A stretch of 64,000 nucleotides of DNA from contig AP026125.1 of assembly GCA_030295235.1 (NCBI GenBank), forward strand, positions 2,170,001-2,234,000, written 5' to 3'. The DNA is from Fistulifera solaris (taxonomy: Eukaryota; Bacillariophyta; Bacillariophyceae; Naviculales; Stauroneidaceae). The notes beneath the pieces were generated by a model. The model had not been told where the DNA came from. It saw nothing but the letters and a program-made list of their open reading frames with translations, and did no database searches. The position numbers were made by a program, and so were the translations under genes. Below are positions 41,319-52,801 of this stretch, piece after piece. Numbering within the stretch: position 1 is the first letter of the stretch; every line of letters begins with the position of its first letter.

Positions 41319-42373
41319 ATGATGGACGTAGAAGAACAAGACTATGATAGTATGGAAGCAGAGACGACAAATCTCGAGCTTTCGAATGCAGCAACAACAA
41401 TTGACCCGTCAAATCGACCCTCTCGCATTTCACAATCCGTTTCCTTGCAGATGCAAGAAGGACACGATGAAGACGCCACAGAACAACCACATTTCCCCAA
41501 ATTAAATGCACTACAGTCCGCTGGAGGAAAGACGGAGTATCGTCGAGTTCGCTGTCCGCCTCATCGCTATACGCCTCTTCGTGATCATTGGGAACAAATT
41601 CTGACACCGCTGGTGGAATATTTGAAACTGCAGGTGCGTATGTGCGAGGCTCATACAGTAAAGATCACAAAGGTGACATTGTCATCAACTCGCACGCACT
41701 TCCAAAAGATGAACACAAATAGTCTGTCTGATTTTCTCGGCGATTGTGTTGTTCTTGCAACATCAAACCCATTTTCGTTGCAGGAAGCCTCAGTCGCTGA
41801 CGATGACAAACTCGCGGAATATTTCGCTGTCTGATGGAAACTACCGTGTTTGTGTGTTGATTCGCATTCACCAAAGGTCATTGTTGCTTTGATCGATAAT
41901 GTCTCATTTCTCACACGTTTCCCTCTAAATAGGTACGGTTCAATACCAAAACACGCAGTGTAGAAATGCGAACATCACCGCATACCATCGACACGGGTGC
42001 TTTGCAAAAGGAGCTGATTTTGTTTCTGCGTTCATGATGGGCTTTGAAGTACAAGATGCTGTGGCACTCTTACGTTTGGATGATTTGTACGTGGAATCAT
42101 TTCAAGTCACGGATGTGAAACTTCTGCGCGGAGATCACTTGAGTCGAGCCATTGGGCGAATTGCAGGCCAAGACGGAAAAACGCGATTTGCTATTGAAAA
42201 TGCCACACGCACCCGCATCGTTGTCGCCGATCAACGCATCCACTTGTTGGGTTCGTACGCCAATTTGCGTGTTGCACGAAATGCTATTTGTGATTTGATC
42301 TTGGGAGCTCCGCCAGGAAAAAGTATACAATAATATGCGCAATGTGGCCAAGCGAATGAGTGAGCGTTACTAA
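41319..42373 (+). CDS. PNO1: PNO1/Dim2 ribosome assembly KH protein
   Basis: Exon 1 (41319-41633) and exon 2 (41933-42373), split by a 299-nt intron that is the longest here, encode 251 residues. Diagnostic blocks are [98 protein letters not shown] and the end [21 protein letters not shown]1 partners the endonuclease NOB1 in 18S rRNA 3' maturation in pre-40S particles. Two shifts, a missing A at 42006-42009 and an extra A in the run before 42323, cancel to 252 codons. Read literally the protein stops at GAPPGKSIQ and loses its conserved end. Confidence 0.94.
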
Positions 42374-42859
42374 TGTCAAATTAATGATGACAATTGTGTT
42401 ATTGCTAGCTTTATGTTGTGTTAGCTGAGTCAGGGATCGATCAGGAAATACCATCGTCCTTGGTCCTTGCACTCTACCAAGTCCCCAAGTCTATCACGTA
42501 TCCACGCATCTCGCCTCTCATCACGCTTGATGCTTGATCGTGATTTTCTGATTTTGTACGTAGTCATGGTCGTGAAGTTTTCGTTTGAGAATCCGAAGGG
42601 CACGTTCTATATTACCGAGAATGACTGCAGTCACGTCATCCAATTCTACAAAACTGTACGTTCACGTGTCTGTGTGACAAGAGCATTGAACGATTGATAA
42701 AAATCCTTTCGAGATGAGTGAGTACATGAAGGGTCATCATCGCAGACTTCAAAACAACATTACCAAACTCTCTTCACAAAACAAAACCTCCGCGCCAATT
42801 ATCATAGCGAGGAAAACGATCATTCAATCTGCTATTTTCATATCGACCTAAAAGCAATC
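42374..42859. other. Intergenic region
   Basis: 486 bp with no credible gene; a small palindrome ATGACTGCAGTCACGTCAT lies near 42622. Confidence 0.45.
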
Positions 42860-44275
42860 ATGATGAAACGAATTGTTGCTGTATGTACCGTTCTTTCGCT
42901 GCAAGTTGAGGCTGACATGAATCATATGCGCCGCTTAGCGCCCGCATCGGAGAATGATGCTTCATGCACGGATAATTGTGAAAAAGTCAATTCACGTCAA
43001 CTTTCCGAAGTGACATACTTTCCCGGAGACTTGACAGGAGGCTACCGTGCTGACTTGGGCTTAACGTTGTCGAAAGGATTGAATGGGAAGAGATTAACAA
43101 CGGGAGACAAGCCAGTTGCTTTAGCGAACGGCGGCGTCTCGTCCCAATTGTTTCATACACATGCCGACGGTGCATGCACTATTCCGAAAAGCAATGGAGA
43201 TGGCTGGTACTACGTTTCGAATAGCGAGGTGCGAGACGGACCCGTTGTCTCTTCATTTGCATGCGGAAGGCGTCGCCAATCCAACTCTGAAGGAATAGGA
43301 AACGGTGGTGTCGGTGCGATCGAATTCAATGCAGCTGGTGAAGTGGTAGGATACGAGCGTCTTTTATCAAAAACGTCAGCGAATTGCGGTGGGGGTCTTA
43401 CATATTGGGGAACATGGGTGTCTTGCGAAGAAAACGACCAAAGTGGTAGACTCTACGAAGTCGATCCCAACACTGGATTCACCCAACAGATACAAGCGGT
43501 CGACCGCGGTGGAAATTACGAGTCCTTTGCCTACGACAATCAAGATCCAGATGTTCCGGCTCGCTTTTTTTGTGGTACGTACATGAAATATGACAGACAA
43601 AGACAGTCGATTTCGTTCAAACAACTTACACCAGCCGTCAATAACCTTCGCCTTCATTAGACGGAAGACGTTAAAAACGGGGCTTTGATTCGATACACTC
43701 CCGCCGCTAGTGCTTTCACGACGGGCAACAACTACGATATTCTCAATAGTCCTGGTGGTACTTTCGAATATTTGGTTTTAAACGACAATGGTACCTATTC
43801 GTGGTCCACCAACCGGAGCGCCGGAGAACAATCTGCCGCTCGGTATTTTCCCTACACGGAAGGTATTGACGTTTTCAATCGTCAAATGTTCTTTGTGTCG
43901 AAAACCACCCGAACTTTGATACAGGTGGATTTAAGTGGCGACACTTATTCCATAACGTCGACCTTGTCGGGTCAATTCAATCTATATCCCGATCAACTCG
44001 GCCGCATCTTGGAGTCCTCCGGCGGCAATAATGATGTGTTGTATTTCTGTGAAGATGGTGGTAGCGACTCGGATATTCACGGTAGAGATGCGTCGGGGAA
44101 GTATTTTACGATTGTAGAAGGAACTGATTTTGATACGGAGACGACTGGTTTAGCCTTTTCACCCGATGCGATGTTTATGTATGTCGCGTTTCAAGACCCA
44201 TCCGCTATTTTTGCATTTTGGCGGGACGATGGATTACCTTTCTCCGGAACTGTAGCTGGAACTAAATATCATTAA
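42860..44275 (+). CDS. Secreted PhoX-like (DUF839) protein, tandem copy 1
   Basis: A signal peptide (KRIVAVCTVLSLQVEA) and one PhoX-type domain. An intron at 43575-43660 in phase 0 joins VPARFFV to TEDVKNGALIRYTP, the same place as in copy 2. With one extra T in the T7 at 43565-43571 allowed for, it has 442 residues. The family block NCGGGLTYWGTWVSCEE carries the conserved glutamates; GRLYEVDPNTGF, SFAYDNQDPDVPARF and LYFCEDGG are further beta-propeller signatures. PhoX is a calcium-iron phosphatase, and relatives are common in algae under phosphate limitation; activity here is inferred from family only. It is followed in the same direction by its paralog. Confidence 0.83.
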
Positions 44276-44641
44276 TTGCTAGAGGGATTGTTTATAAAAG
44301 TTTGAATCAAAGCTTTAGCTAGAAGTTAAATCATCACAGTCCTCGTAGTGATTGAAAAGGTGACGGGTGACGCCCATAGTCCGATGTCCGAGGACATAAT
44401 TCTCTCGAAGAATGACCCCTCTTCACACTTAAAACCATACTAAAGTTTTCCCGGGTCTAAAAAAATAACGATGACACGATCCCTGCCAGTTATCATAGTT
44501 CGTTTTATGAAAACCAATTTTTACAACACGTGCACATTCTCATTTCTTTCCCCAAAGAAGCTTATCAAATCATTCCATAACACGTAAAAGAGGTTCAGCA
44601 CCCCGAAAGCTGACCCAATCAAGTCAACTGGCTCATGAATA
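44276..44641. other. Spacer between the tandem PhoX-like genes
   Basis: 366 bp with no gene or repeat recognised. Confidence 0.5.
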
Positions 44642-46520
44642 ATGTTTACAAGCACAAAAGCGGCGCTTCTGTTGTTGTATTGTGTAAAATGGCTCGGTCA
44701 TCTTGTTGCTGCCGATATGAAATCACATGCTATTTGTATGCAACGGCGGCGGCTATGTAGATTGCGATGCCGACAATGATGGAGACCGAAGTTTGAATTG
44801 CGGTGGAACTGACTGCGATGATAATGATCCAAATGTTTTTCCAGATAGTCAGGAAATTTGTGGCGACGACAAAGACAACAATTGCGACGGTCAAATCGAT
44901 GAAGGATGTTTCGAACAGGGGGGATATTGTGTTCGTCATCAGATCGGCACAGCATGTCAAACCGACATGGATTGCGGGGGAATATGCTTACAGGGGTATA
45001 AGGCTGGCGCTGTATGTGCAGATGACTTGGATTGCCCTCCATATAACGGACTAGATCGTGGGTATTGTCGGTTCGCTGCTAAGTCATGCGATTCATCTCC
45101 AGCCGCCATTCCGGTTCCTCTTCCTACAACTACACCGTCACATGAGCCTTCGTCGAGGCCCATAGGAGCTCCATCTGCCGTGCCCTCTCACTTTCCGACG
45201 TCATCACCGGCTCCAAATCCAGTTCCGTCTTCGAAACCATCGAGCCAACCAACAGAATTACCCACTCCGAAACCTTCAGCGGCACCATCACCCGGTGTTC
45301 CTTCGTCCGTACCATCGTCAGCACCGACACGCGTCACATACGTTCCCGGTGATCTCACGGGTGGCTATCGTGCTGACTTGGGTTTGACATTGTCAAGAGG
45401 CTTGCAAGGTCGACGACTCACACTGGGCGGAAGCCGTGTTACTTTGGCAAATGGATCGCGCTCTACACAAACCTTTCATACGAAAGCAGATGGTGCAGGG
45501 GTTATTGCTAAGGCGAACGGAAATGGATGGTATTATGTATCGAATTCGGAAGTTGGTTCAAGCGGAGGAGGCGTGGGGGCCATAGAATTTAACGCCGCCG
45601 GAGAAGTGGTGGGATACAGACGGATATTGACAGGTACTTCTCGGAATTGCGGAGGTGGACGTACGTATTGGGGAACCTGGGTCACGTGCGAAGAAAACGG
45701 CGGGTCGGGACGTTTGTACGAAGTCGATCCGAACACAGGCTACACGCAACAGATCCGTGCCGTCGATGTGGGCGGAAATTGGGAGTCGTTTGCATACGAT
45801 GATCAGGATCCAGATGTACCGGCCCGTTTTTATATTGTAAGTCTTATGCGTCGTTGCATACAGTGCTGCAAATCGTTAGTGTTTTCTCATGCTTTCTTTA
45901 CAAAGACGGAGGATTGGAGTTACGGCGCTTTGGTGCGATACACACCCGCGCCAGCCGCATTCTTGACTGGTAACAGCTACGACATCCTCAACACCGCTGG
46001 TGGAACGTATGAGTTTTTGGTGTTGCACGCCAATGGTACCTATTCGTGGTCGCCGAGTCGATCGGTAGGAGAGACTTCGGCCGAAACGTATTACCCCAAC
46101 GCGGAAGGCATTGATATATTCAATCGACAAATGTTCTTTACCTCGAAAGCGACGAAAACATTGGTACAGGTCGATCTAGCGGGGAATACCTATTCCATTA
46201 CGTCGACATTGTCGGGACAATTTAATATGGAACCAGATCAATTGGGACGAATATTAGAGTCTGCGGGTGGCAACAACGACGTCTTATACTTCTGTGAAGA
46301 TGGTGGTAGCGACTCGGATATTCACGGAAGAGATGCTTCGGGGAAATATTTCACAATTGTGGAAGGTACCGATTACAGTACAGAGACTACAGGATTGACC
46401 TTTTCACCTGATGGGATGTTTCTGTATGTTGCCTTTCAAGGACCTTCATCGATTTTCGCGTTTTGGCGTGAAGATGGATTGCCTTTCTCCGGCATGATTG
46501 CCGGCACGAAATATCATTGA
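44642..46520 (+). CDS. Secreted PhoX-like (DUF839) protein with MopE-type metal-binding motif, tandem copy 2
   Basis: 602 residues after one correction. From the ATG at 44642 a signal peptide (TKAALLLLYCVKWLGHLVAA) precedes a Cys- and Asp-rich region with DCDDNDPNVFPDSQEICG and DNNCDGQIDEGC, the repeat type known from MopE and many bacterial secreted proteins. A second Cys-rich part (CQTDMDCGGICLQGYKAGAV), a Pro/Ser/Thr linker and the PhoX-like domain follow; the domain is about 75% identical to copy 1. The join between leader and Cys-rich part needs one base fewer between 44710 and 44735. The intron 45837-45905 is 69 nt and free of in-frame stops, so its retention would add 23 residues. Confidence 0.82.
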
Positions 46521-46641
46521 CGAAGAGGCACAACTATAAACAATGGGCTGAATTCAGACTCGTGCTTCACTAGATAATTTCATATATATAGAGCGCTGTT
46601 AGGAAAATCTATTGATTGAACACCATAGTAAAAACATCGTG

Positions 46642-46667
46642 ACTCATGACTGCAATTGCAGTCGTGG
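46642..46667 (+). repeat. Short CATGACTG/CAGTCGTGG-type hairpin
   Basis: ACTCATGACTGCAATT, then GCAGTCGTGG: the best-paired member, with ATGACTGCAATTGCAGTCGT as its core. Confidence 0.72.
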
Positions 46668-46861
46668 CAAACGTCGCCTACACATTAGGTCTATACTTTT
46701 CCACGAAGGAAGCGATCGGCAAGGAGTTTCGACGAATGTGATTGATATGTGCATTGCACACGATACTGATGATAATGATTCTATTGTAATACTCACAACT
46801 CTTGCCTTTCATCATTGCAGAACGAACGGAGATATCAATAGCAGTTCGTCTCGGAAAATTC

Positions 46862-46887
46862 ATCCATGACAGAATTACCAGTCGTGG
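46862..46887 (+). repeat. Short CATGACTG/CAGTCGTGG-type hairpin
   Basis: ATCCATGACAG, AATTAC, CAGTCGTGG; same downstream block as the copy at 46642. Confidence 0.62.
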
Positions 46888-47055
46888 CAATGGTCGCCTA
46901 CACATCTCGTCTATAGTTCGGCAAGAAGACACCCAAGACCATGACGCGCGAGATCTCTTCTCTTTTGCTCTTTCGCCTTTGACACGCTTTTTCCGATGCA
47001 CACTCTTTCTTCTTTATTTTTTGGCTCCTAAAGTTAGAGAAACCTTTCGTCTGCA

Positions 47056-48045
47056 ATGATTCGATCCGCCTTGTCCTACCCAAGCAAAAAGAACTTGGTG
47101 CTGCAATGTCTGCGACGCATGTCTTCCTTAGTGAGCACGAGCGTTAGTGAAGTTCATCCCGGCGTCGCTCATGTAACGATGCACAGTCCTCCTGTCAATA
47201 GTTTATCCTTGTCATTGTAAGTAAGATCGTTAGATATATCACCTCGTGGATTGTATGTTGTGTGGCGATGAAGCTCCCACGAGTTGGAACTCAGCTTTCT
47301 CTCAACCTTCAAAACTCTCTTTCGTGTCGTCTATCAAATACTCTCTCGCCTCCACAGCTGCCAGGAGCTCTCGCAGAACTTACAAGTCATTCACAAAGAC
47401 AAATCAATTGATATTATTTTATTACAGTCGGATATTCCTGGTATTTTCTCAGCTGGACTTGATATTAAAGAATTTACACAACCGAAAGAGCGATTGATGG
47501 AGTTCTGGACGGCCTTTCAACAACTCTATATTGATTTATATGGTGCATCACAAACCACTATTGCCTGCATGGAAGGTTCCGCCCCGGCGGCGGGGTGCAT
47601 GTTGGCACTGTCTTGCGATTACCGTGTTATGACGAGTAACACCAAGGCCAAAATCGGATTGAACGAAAGTTTGTTGGGGATTGCCGCGCCTCCCTGGCTG
47701 GCGCAACAAATGATGGATACAGTAGGAAGTCGTGTGGCGGAATTGAGTTTGTGGCGGGGTACTTTGTATGCACCCGAACAAGCTTTGGCAATTGGCTTGG
47801 TGGATGAATTGCATGAGAATCCGCGAGAACGAGCACTCGAACTCGCTGTGGCCGAGTTTCAAAAGATTCCGCGACAGGCAAGGGCAGCGAGTAAAACATT
47901 GACGCGCCAGAAGCGATTGAAACACTTTCATCAAGAGCGACAAGCGGATTTGGAGCACTTTGTGAACTTTATCACGCAAGATGCGGTCCAAACACAATTG
48001 CGAGGGTATCTTCAGCAGCTGGCCGCGAAAAAGAACAAAAAGTAA
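47056..48045 (+). CDS. Enoyl-CoA delta isomerase (ECI/DCI type), mitochondrial
   Basis: Exon 1 (47056-47216) and exon 2 (47358-48045) join in mid-codon (TCATT|C TGC CAG) to give 282 residues and a smooth match to ECI1: PPVNSLSL, ELSQNLQVI, SDIPGIFSAGLDIKEF, GSAPAAGCMLALSCDYRV and GLNESLLGIAAPPWLAQQMM, then ITQDAVQTQLRGYL. The N-terminus (IRSALSYPSKKNLVLQCLRR) looks like a mitochondrial presequence. The enzyme moves cis-3 or trans-3 double bonds to trans-2 so that unsaturated fatty acids can be beta-oxidised. An alternative open frame from 47284 runs through the intron; I reject it because its first 25 residues do not fit the family. Confidence 0.86.
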
Positions 48046-48152
48046 ACTTGATACGGAGTAATAAAAGTACAAAGATCAAGTTAATAAATAAAAATGATTT
48101 GCTTATATTTGTGTGTATGAGTAAGCATGGTATCTTTTTTCTCGCTTTCGGT

Positions 48153-48987
48153 TTACTTCGAGTTTGACTTGGCCTTGAAAGTCGGGACGGGCTTGCGCTT
48201 GACACCTCGCTTTTCCATCTCCGCCTTGAACTGTTGAACATTACAGATCCCCGGAAAGAAATGAGGTTGTCCGTTTTGATAGCTATCAAAGGCAGCAAAC
48301 CATCTGTTCCATTTCCATTCTGGCGTCTCGGTCTCTTTGAAATAACAAATCACAGGGAATTGTTCACTAGGGAAGAAACCGTAGTTGATAATGGAATCAT
48401 ACTTCCAACGATTTCTGGTACCGGCAACATAGTTGTCTGGTTTAATTTCCAAACGCTGTAGGCCGGGACCCTTGAGATTGTAAAACTCAAAGGCATCCTT
48501 TTCAAAGACACAACGAACACGACGCGTTTGAACTCCCAATAGAGCGGCAAACAATAAGTGAAAGAGACCTCCGGAAACCCCAATAATCGAAGGACCTTCC
48601 GTGTAAGCTAATCAAATGAAACAAGCGAAATGAGATGAATGTCGTTTGAGTGCGTAAAAGCGTTCAGTTTGAATTGTTCGACTTACAAGGATGATACCAA
48701 ATGATGAGAGGGCACAAAAGCGCAACGCCGATCGTCAAGAAATAATCCGGCTCAATCATAACGTTGGGCATTGTGAGTCGTTCCATCCAACTTGGAGTGT
48801 ACGTGGCAACTGGCTTCGTTTGATGTTCGCCTTTGCGGGGAATGGCCTTGTCATACGGATCACTATTTGGCAGCAAAGAATTCGACACCGCTAACTGCGT
48901 CGTCGAGAGCGGAGCGATGCGGTTAGGCGAAAACGCCATTGCGGAGCCTGTAAACAGAAGAAAGGAGGCAGCAGTACAGGGCTTCAT
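48153..48987 (-). CDS. DUF3119 family plastid protein
   Basis: Exons 48687-48987 and 48153-48607 (CCTT|CTTAC) encode 251 residues. The leader KPCTAASFLLFTGSAMA-FSP has the diatom plastid cleavage motif with Phe. A membrane segment (FLTIGVALLCPLIIWYHP) and another (GVSGGLFHLLFAALLGVQT) follow. The conserved core is RRVRCVFEKDAFEFYNL, NYVAGTRNRWKYDSIINYGF and PVICYFKETETPE, then QPHFFPGICN. DUF3119 proteins occur in cyanobacteria and plastids; no reaction is established. The second intron end is fixed by the restored frame. The C-terminus is basic. Confidence 0.83.
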
Positions 48988-50339
48988 GCTTTCTTTACAA
49001 CAAATCAATTGGAAGTTAAAAAGCAAAAGATCCGAAAAGTGGTGATGGGTGAAAAGAAAAAATCCGTCATGTGGAAGCCTTTTTCTCCCTTGTTGCATGA
49101 TGTTCTGTCCTTCCGGAAACACGGCTATAGGAGAGGAAAGTAGGCTGGTTCCTTCGTCGTAGCCACGGCACAACATGCAAGATGGCAAACCGTGACAGAT
49201 TGCACTTAACTTCTGAGTTTCTGTTCGGCGGTCGTTCTTTTCTTGTTCTAGGTGATCATCACAGTACAGTAACATCGGAAACCAAAATCGTCAGTTTGTG
49301 TTCGTCCAGTTGTAGTTTCTGACACGGATTTCGGATTCGTACCGCGGGCAATCCAATACCGGTTTCTCTATGCAGCTATGTGCTATGTCAAGAACGAGTC
49401 ACGAGTCTTCATCACTAATGAATGCACAGCAGCAAGACAAACTGAGAAGTTAGCAAGGTTTACAAGCAACCAATGTTTCTTGCTGCTTTGAATATTTTTT
49501 AAAACATAGTCCATGTGAAATGACGGAGAACCAAGCAATCCCAACTCAGATTTGAATCTCTTGGTCACCAAATTTTTACTGAGGCAAATTATTATGAAAG
49601 GATACTTTCGACGCAAACAGTGGCGAGATTGAAGACGCACCAATAAGCTTAGATGTCCCGTAAAACGAGAGGTGAGAAGTGAGAAGCTGAGGGACTAATC
49701 CCATTGACAATCCTCTGGATCTTGATTCTTGATATTCATTTCTGCGGTCTTTGAGTTCACGCTTCGCGTTTCTCAGGCATCAGGCATAATCAAAAAGAAC
49801 ATGATGCATTCCCGTTGGGTTATCGACTACAACAGATTTATCCAAGTTTTATTATTGCCCTTGAATTTTGTTTTTGAATTCTTAAAAGCACTGATAAAAC
49901 CAAATATAGCCTGGATGAAAGAAAAAGATTTGCTGGACTGCACTTATAGCCATGCTTCGTTTCAAAATAAATCTCGAAATCCAGGTCATGGGCTTAACTA
50001 ATACCTATCTTGTCAAAGTCGAGCTCCTTTCTGCAAAAAAACCGTTATACTACATAATGTCGCATACAAAAGGCCTCCCAAGGGGAAGATTTGATTTTGC
50101 GGGAGCTCGCATTGCAACGGACTTCTTATTGACTCACTGGAAAGTTTGCAAGATGATGTTCTGATAGTGATGTACTATTAGTCGGAAGCGATCGGGAATG
50201 AACGACGTCGCAGTCATTCCGTCTTTTTACGGGCGATACAAAATTGCGGCGAAAGACGCCAAAAGAATGACAATCCTTCTTCATTATTTTTTTCGTTCGC
50301 CCAAAATTTTTCGTTGACAAAGCTTTGTGCGATCTAAAG
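48988..50339. other. Gene-poor spacer
   Basis: 1.35 kb. Several short frames exist (49383-49643, 49729-50001) without domain or composition support. No repeat of the families described here was found. The last 100 bp upstream of 50340 is T-rich, as expected for a promoter and leader. Confidence 0.5.
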
Positions 50340-52490
50340 ATGAAAGTGTTGTCTTTTCTTCTTCTCCTTCTTCCAGCGACTGTCTTTGCAGCAGAATGCG
50401 AGGAAGAGCTTTGTATTCCGACGGGAAAGGCGTGCCTGGGAACTCCTGATGAGTGTTGCGACGGCTTGGGATGTTTCGGTTACGCTTTCTTCAAGAAGTG
50501 TCAGCCTCCGCCCGCTTGTGTTGGGGAATGGATGGATTGTAGCTCCGGTATGACGTGCTGTGACGAGCTAATTTGCGCTCAACTCAATAACGGGCACTAC
50601 GAATGTCAGCATAAAACGCTCGATGTAAAGGAAGCCGATTTGGTGGAGATTAATGATGAGGTTCCTCCTACTGCTGCTCCTACATCGACTCCCGTCAAAC
50701 AAAAGAATCTTGTTACGACGCATAAAGGAGATCCTGTTACTACAAGTATCGGCTGCAGCTTGGGAGATCCGGTAAGTTGTGTCACTGCTCCTCGCGAAAC
50801 CTTTTTCCTGGTTGATATCATTCCCTCACAACGAGGCGTTCCTATCCCGTTTAGCACATATACAACTTTAATGGCTTAGCACACGATTGCCAAGCCTCGG
50901 GAGAGTTTGTTTTGACGAAATCGACGATTACACAGCGCCAGGTTCAGATTCACATGGATCATTTCGGAGATCGCTTCAGTCCCGGCTTTGCTTGGGCCGT
51001 CACGAAAGGAGTTGTAGTGCAGGACGAAGGAGACACACCTCTCGTACAACTCAGTGTACCCATGGTAGAGAGCACATTCGCTCCGAATATCTTCACCCAG
51101 CGTCAGTGCAAGATTCTCTTTTATGTGGATGGTGTGCAGCGAGATTTGAATGCGGGGAGTGGTAATCCTGCTGTTCAAGTCACCTACAAAGGCCCCAACA
51201 TTGAAGTGCTTTACACGAAAAGTAAGATGAAGGTCACTGTCAATATCGGGTGGGCTGAGGGCTGTTACATCAATGTCTGCGCTTATGTGCCGAGTAAGTA
51301 AAGGAAATGTTAGTTTTAACGAGTCTCTCGCGGATCGAGTCGTCTCTCACATTCCACCTTTCTCCACAACAGACACGGATACGATGGTCGGACTTTTAGG
51401 AAGCGCTGATGGGAACAACGCCAACGATTGGACCACCCCGACGGGTACAATCTTGCCCATCCCGGATTCACTTCAAGCGCGCATGGGAAAAGCTGGCTAC
51501 GATTACTGCACCAAGAACTGGTGCATTCGAAATGAAGAAGACTCCTTGTTTGTACACGCCGAGAATGGTGTTGAATTCAGTGACTTGATGAAGTGCAACC
51601 TTCCGTTCGGTGATACTATGGAAGAATATCTCGAGAAAGTAGACGCATCGATTCTCGAATTTTGCGGACGCAACTTGCAGTGCATTACGGATGCACAGCT
51701 TTCTGGACTCGAGTCGGCCAAAGCGACTCTCACCAGTCAGGCAGCTTTGGCCGCCACGTGCAACACTGCGGGAGGTGAATGTTCGACTTCAAAGTGCTGC
51801 GATGGACTAATGTGCGTGGAAAAGAACGGATTCTTAAAAGAATGTCAACCGGCGCTCCCTACCTGTAAGCTCGAGTTTGGCGATTGCTCCAAGACTCCCT
51901 GCTGTGGCAATCTCGTCTGTCAAGAGAATAAAGCTGGTGAAATGCAATGCCGAGATATTCCGCCGTGCAAGACCGAGGCTGGAGACTGCAGTCAAACCGG
52001 TTGCTGCACGGGCTTGACGTGTGTGACGAAAGCGGACGGAGCCAAACACTGCATGAAACTACCGCAATGCATGAGTCGATGGAACGATTGCAGTCTCGGC
52101 GTTGCTTGTTGCGCCGGGCTCAAATGCAACAAGGATAAGCAATGCATTGATAATCCAGTGTGCCACGATCGCGAATGGCGTGATTGTTCGGAAACCCCTT
52201 GCTGCGACCCACTCACTTGTGTCGCTGAACCTGATGGTCGTAAAGTTTGCAAACAATTGCCTTCTTGCATGAAGGTGTGGCAGCCATGTGATTACAAGGG
52301 CTGTTGCCAGGATGGTGACAAGCCGTTGGAATGCGTCAAATTTACCGACCATACCGGACGAGCCGCTTCGCAGTGTCAACCAGCCTGTGCCGCCAACTGG
52401 GGCGAATGTGGCCCCACGCGTGCTTGCTGCAACGCTCCCAAGCACACCTGTAAAAAGCACCGTGATGGACGTATGCTTTGCATGCCGTGA
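50340..52490 (+). CDS. Secreted GDPH (von Willebrand D-like) protein with serial Cys-rich modules
   Basis: Exons 50340-50771, 50855-51293 and 51373-52490 encode 662 residues with no shift. A signal peptide (KVLSFLLLLLPATVFA) is followed by two Cys modules (CCDGLGCFGY, CCDELICAQ). A von Willebrand D-like domain begins GCSLGDP|HIYNFNGLAHDCQ, with the intron exactly inside the GDPH motif, and ends VGLLGSADGNNANDW. About seven more six-Cys modules follow (CSKTPCCGNLVC, CSQTGCCTGLTC, CCAGLKCNKD, CSETPCCDPLTC). In mucins the GDPH Asp-Pro bond can break by itself and crosslink. GDPH proteins have been reported in adhesive trails of raphid diatoms. A role in adhesion or the matrix is therefore a reasonable inference. 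Confidence 0.82.
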
Positions 52491-52801
52491 GTCGGTTAGT
52501 TGCATTCAGCCCCCGCTACATACGTTTGCGGCCCGATAGTTTCATATGTATACGTATTCCATAGAATCATAGTTGATCACTGACTGCATTGCTGTAGACT
52601 AGCTTTTTTATCAGAAAGATTTCTACATGAAACAAGAATCACCATTGGCGACTTCTAATTCAGCGAATATTCGTAAAGATACAGCCACAATTTCTTTATG
52701 AGAGTTAGTGTCAGTTTACACCACTCGTTTGGTGCGCACGTGCGCGTCCTCTGGAGTAGGAGTAAAGTCATAAAACTTACGACGGGCTACGGCCAAAGGC
52801 T
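52491..52801. other. Convergent 3' spacer
   Basis: 311 bp between two convergent genes; it should hold both 3' ends. Nothing else recognised. Confidence 0.5.

Larger units (their letters stand above)
46521..47055. other. Intergenic region with a duplicated hairpin block
   Basis: 535 bp, no gene. Two hairpins of the short family, 220 bp apart, each followed by the same tail: GGCAA..GTCGCCTACACA..GTCTATA (46666-46700 and 46886-46920). Confidence 0.6.

Noticed and set aside
47284-47357. Upstream extension of the enoyl-CoA isomerase frame from 47284
   Set aside because: Open by chance through the intron; the splice from 47216 to 47358 gives a far better family match.
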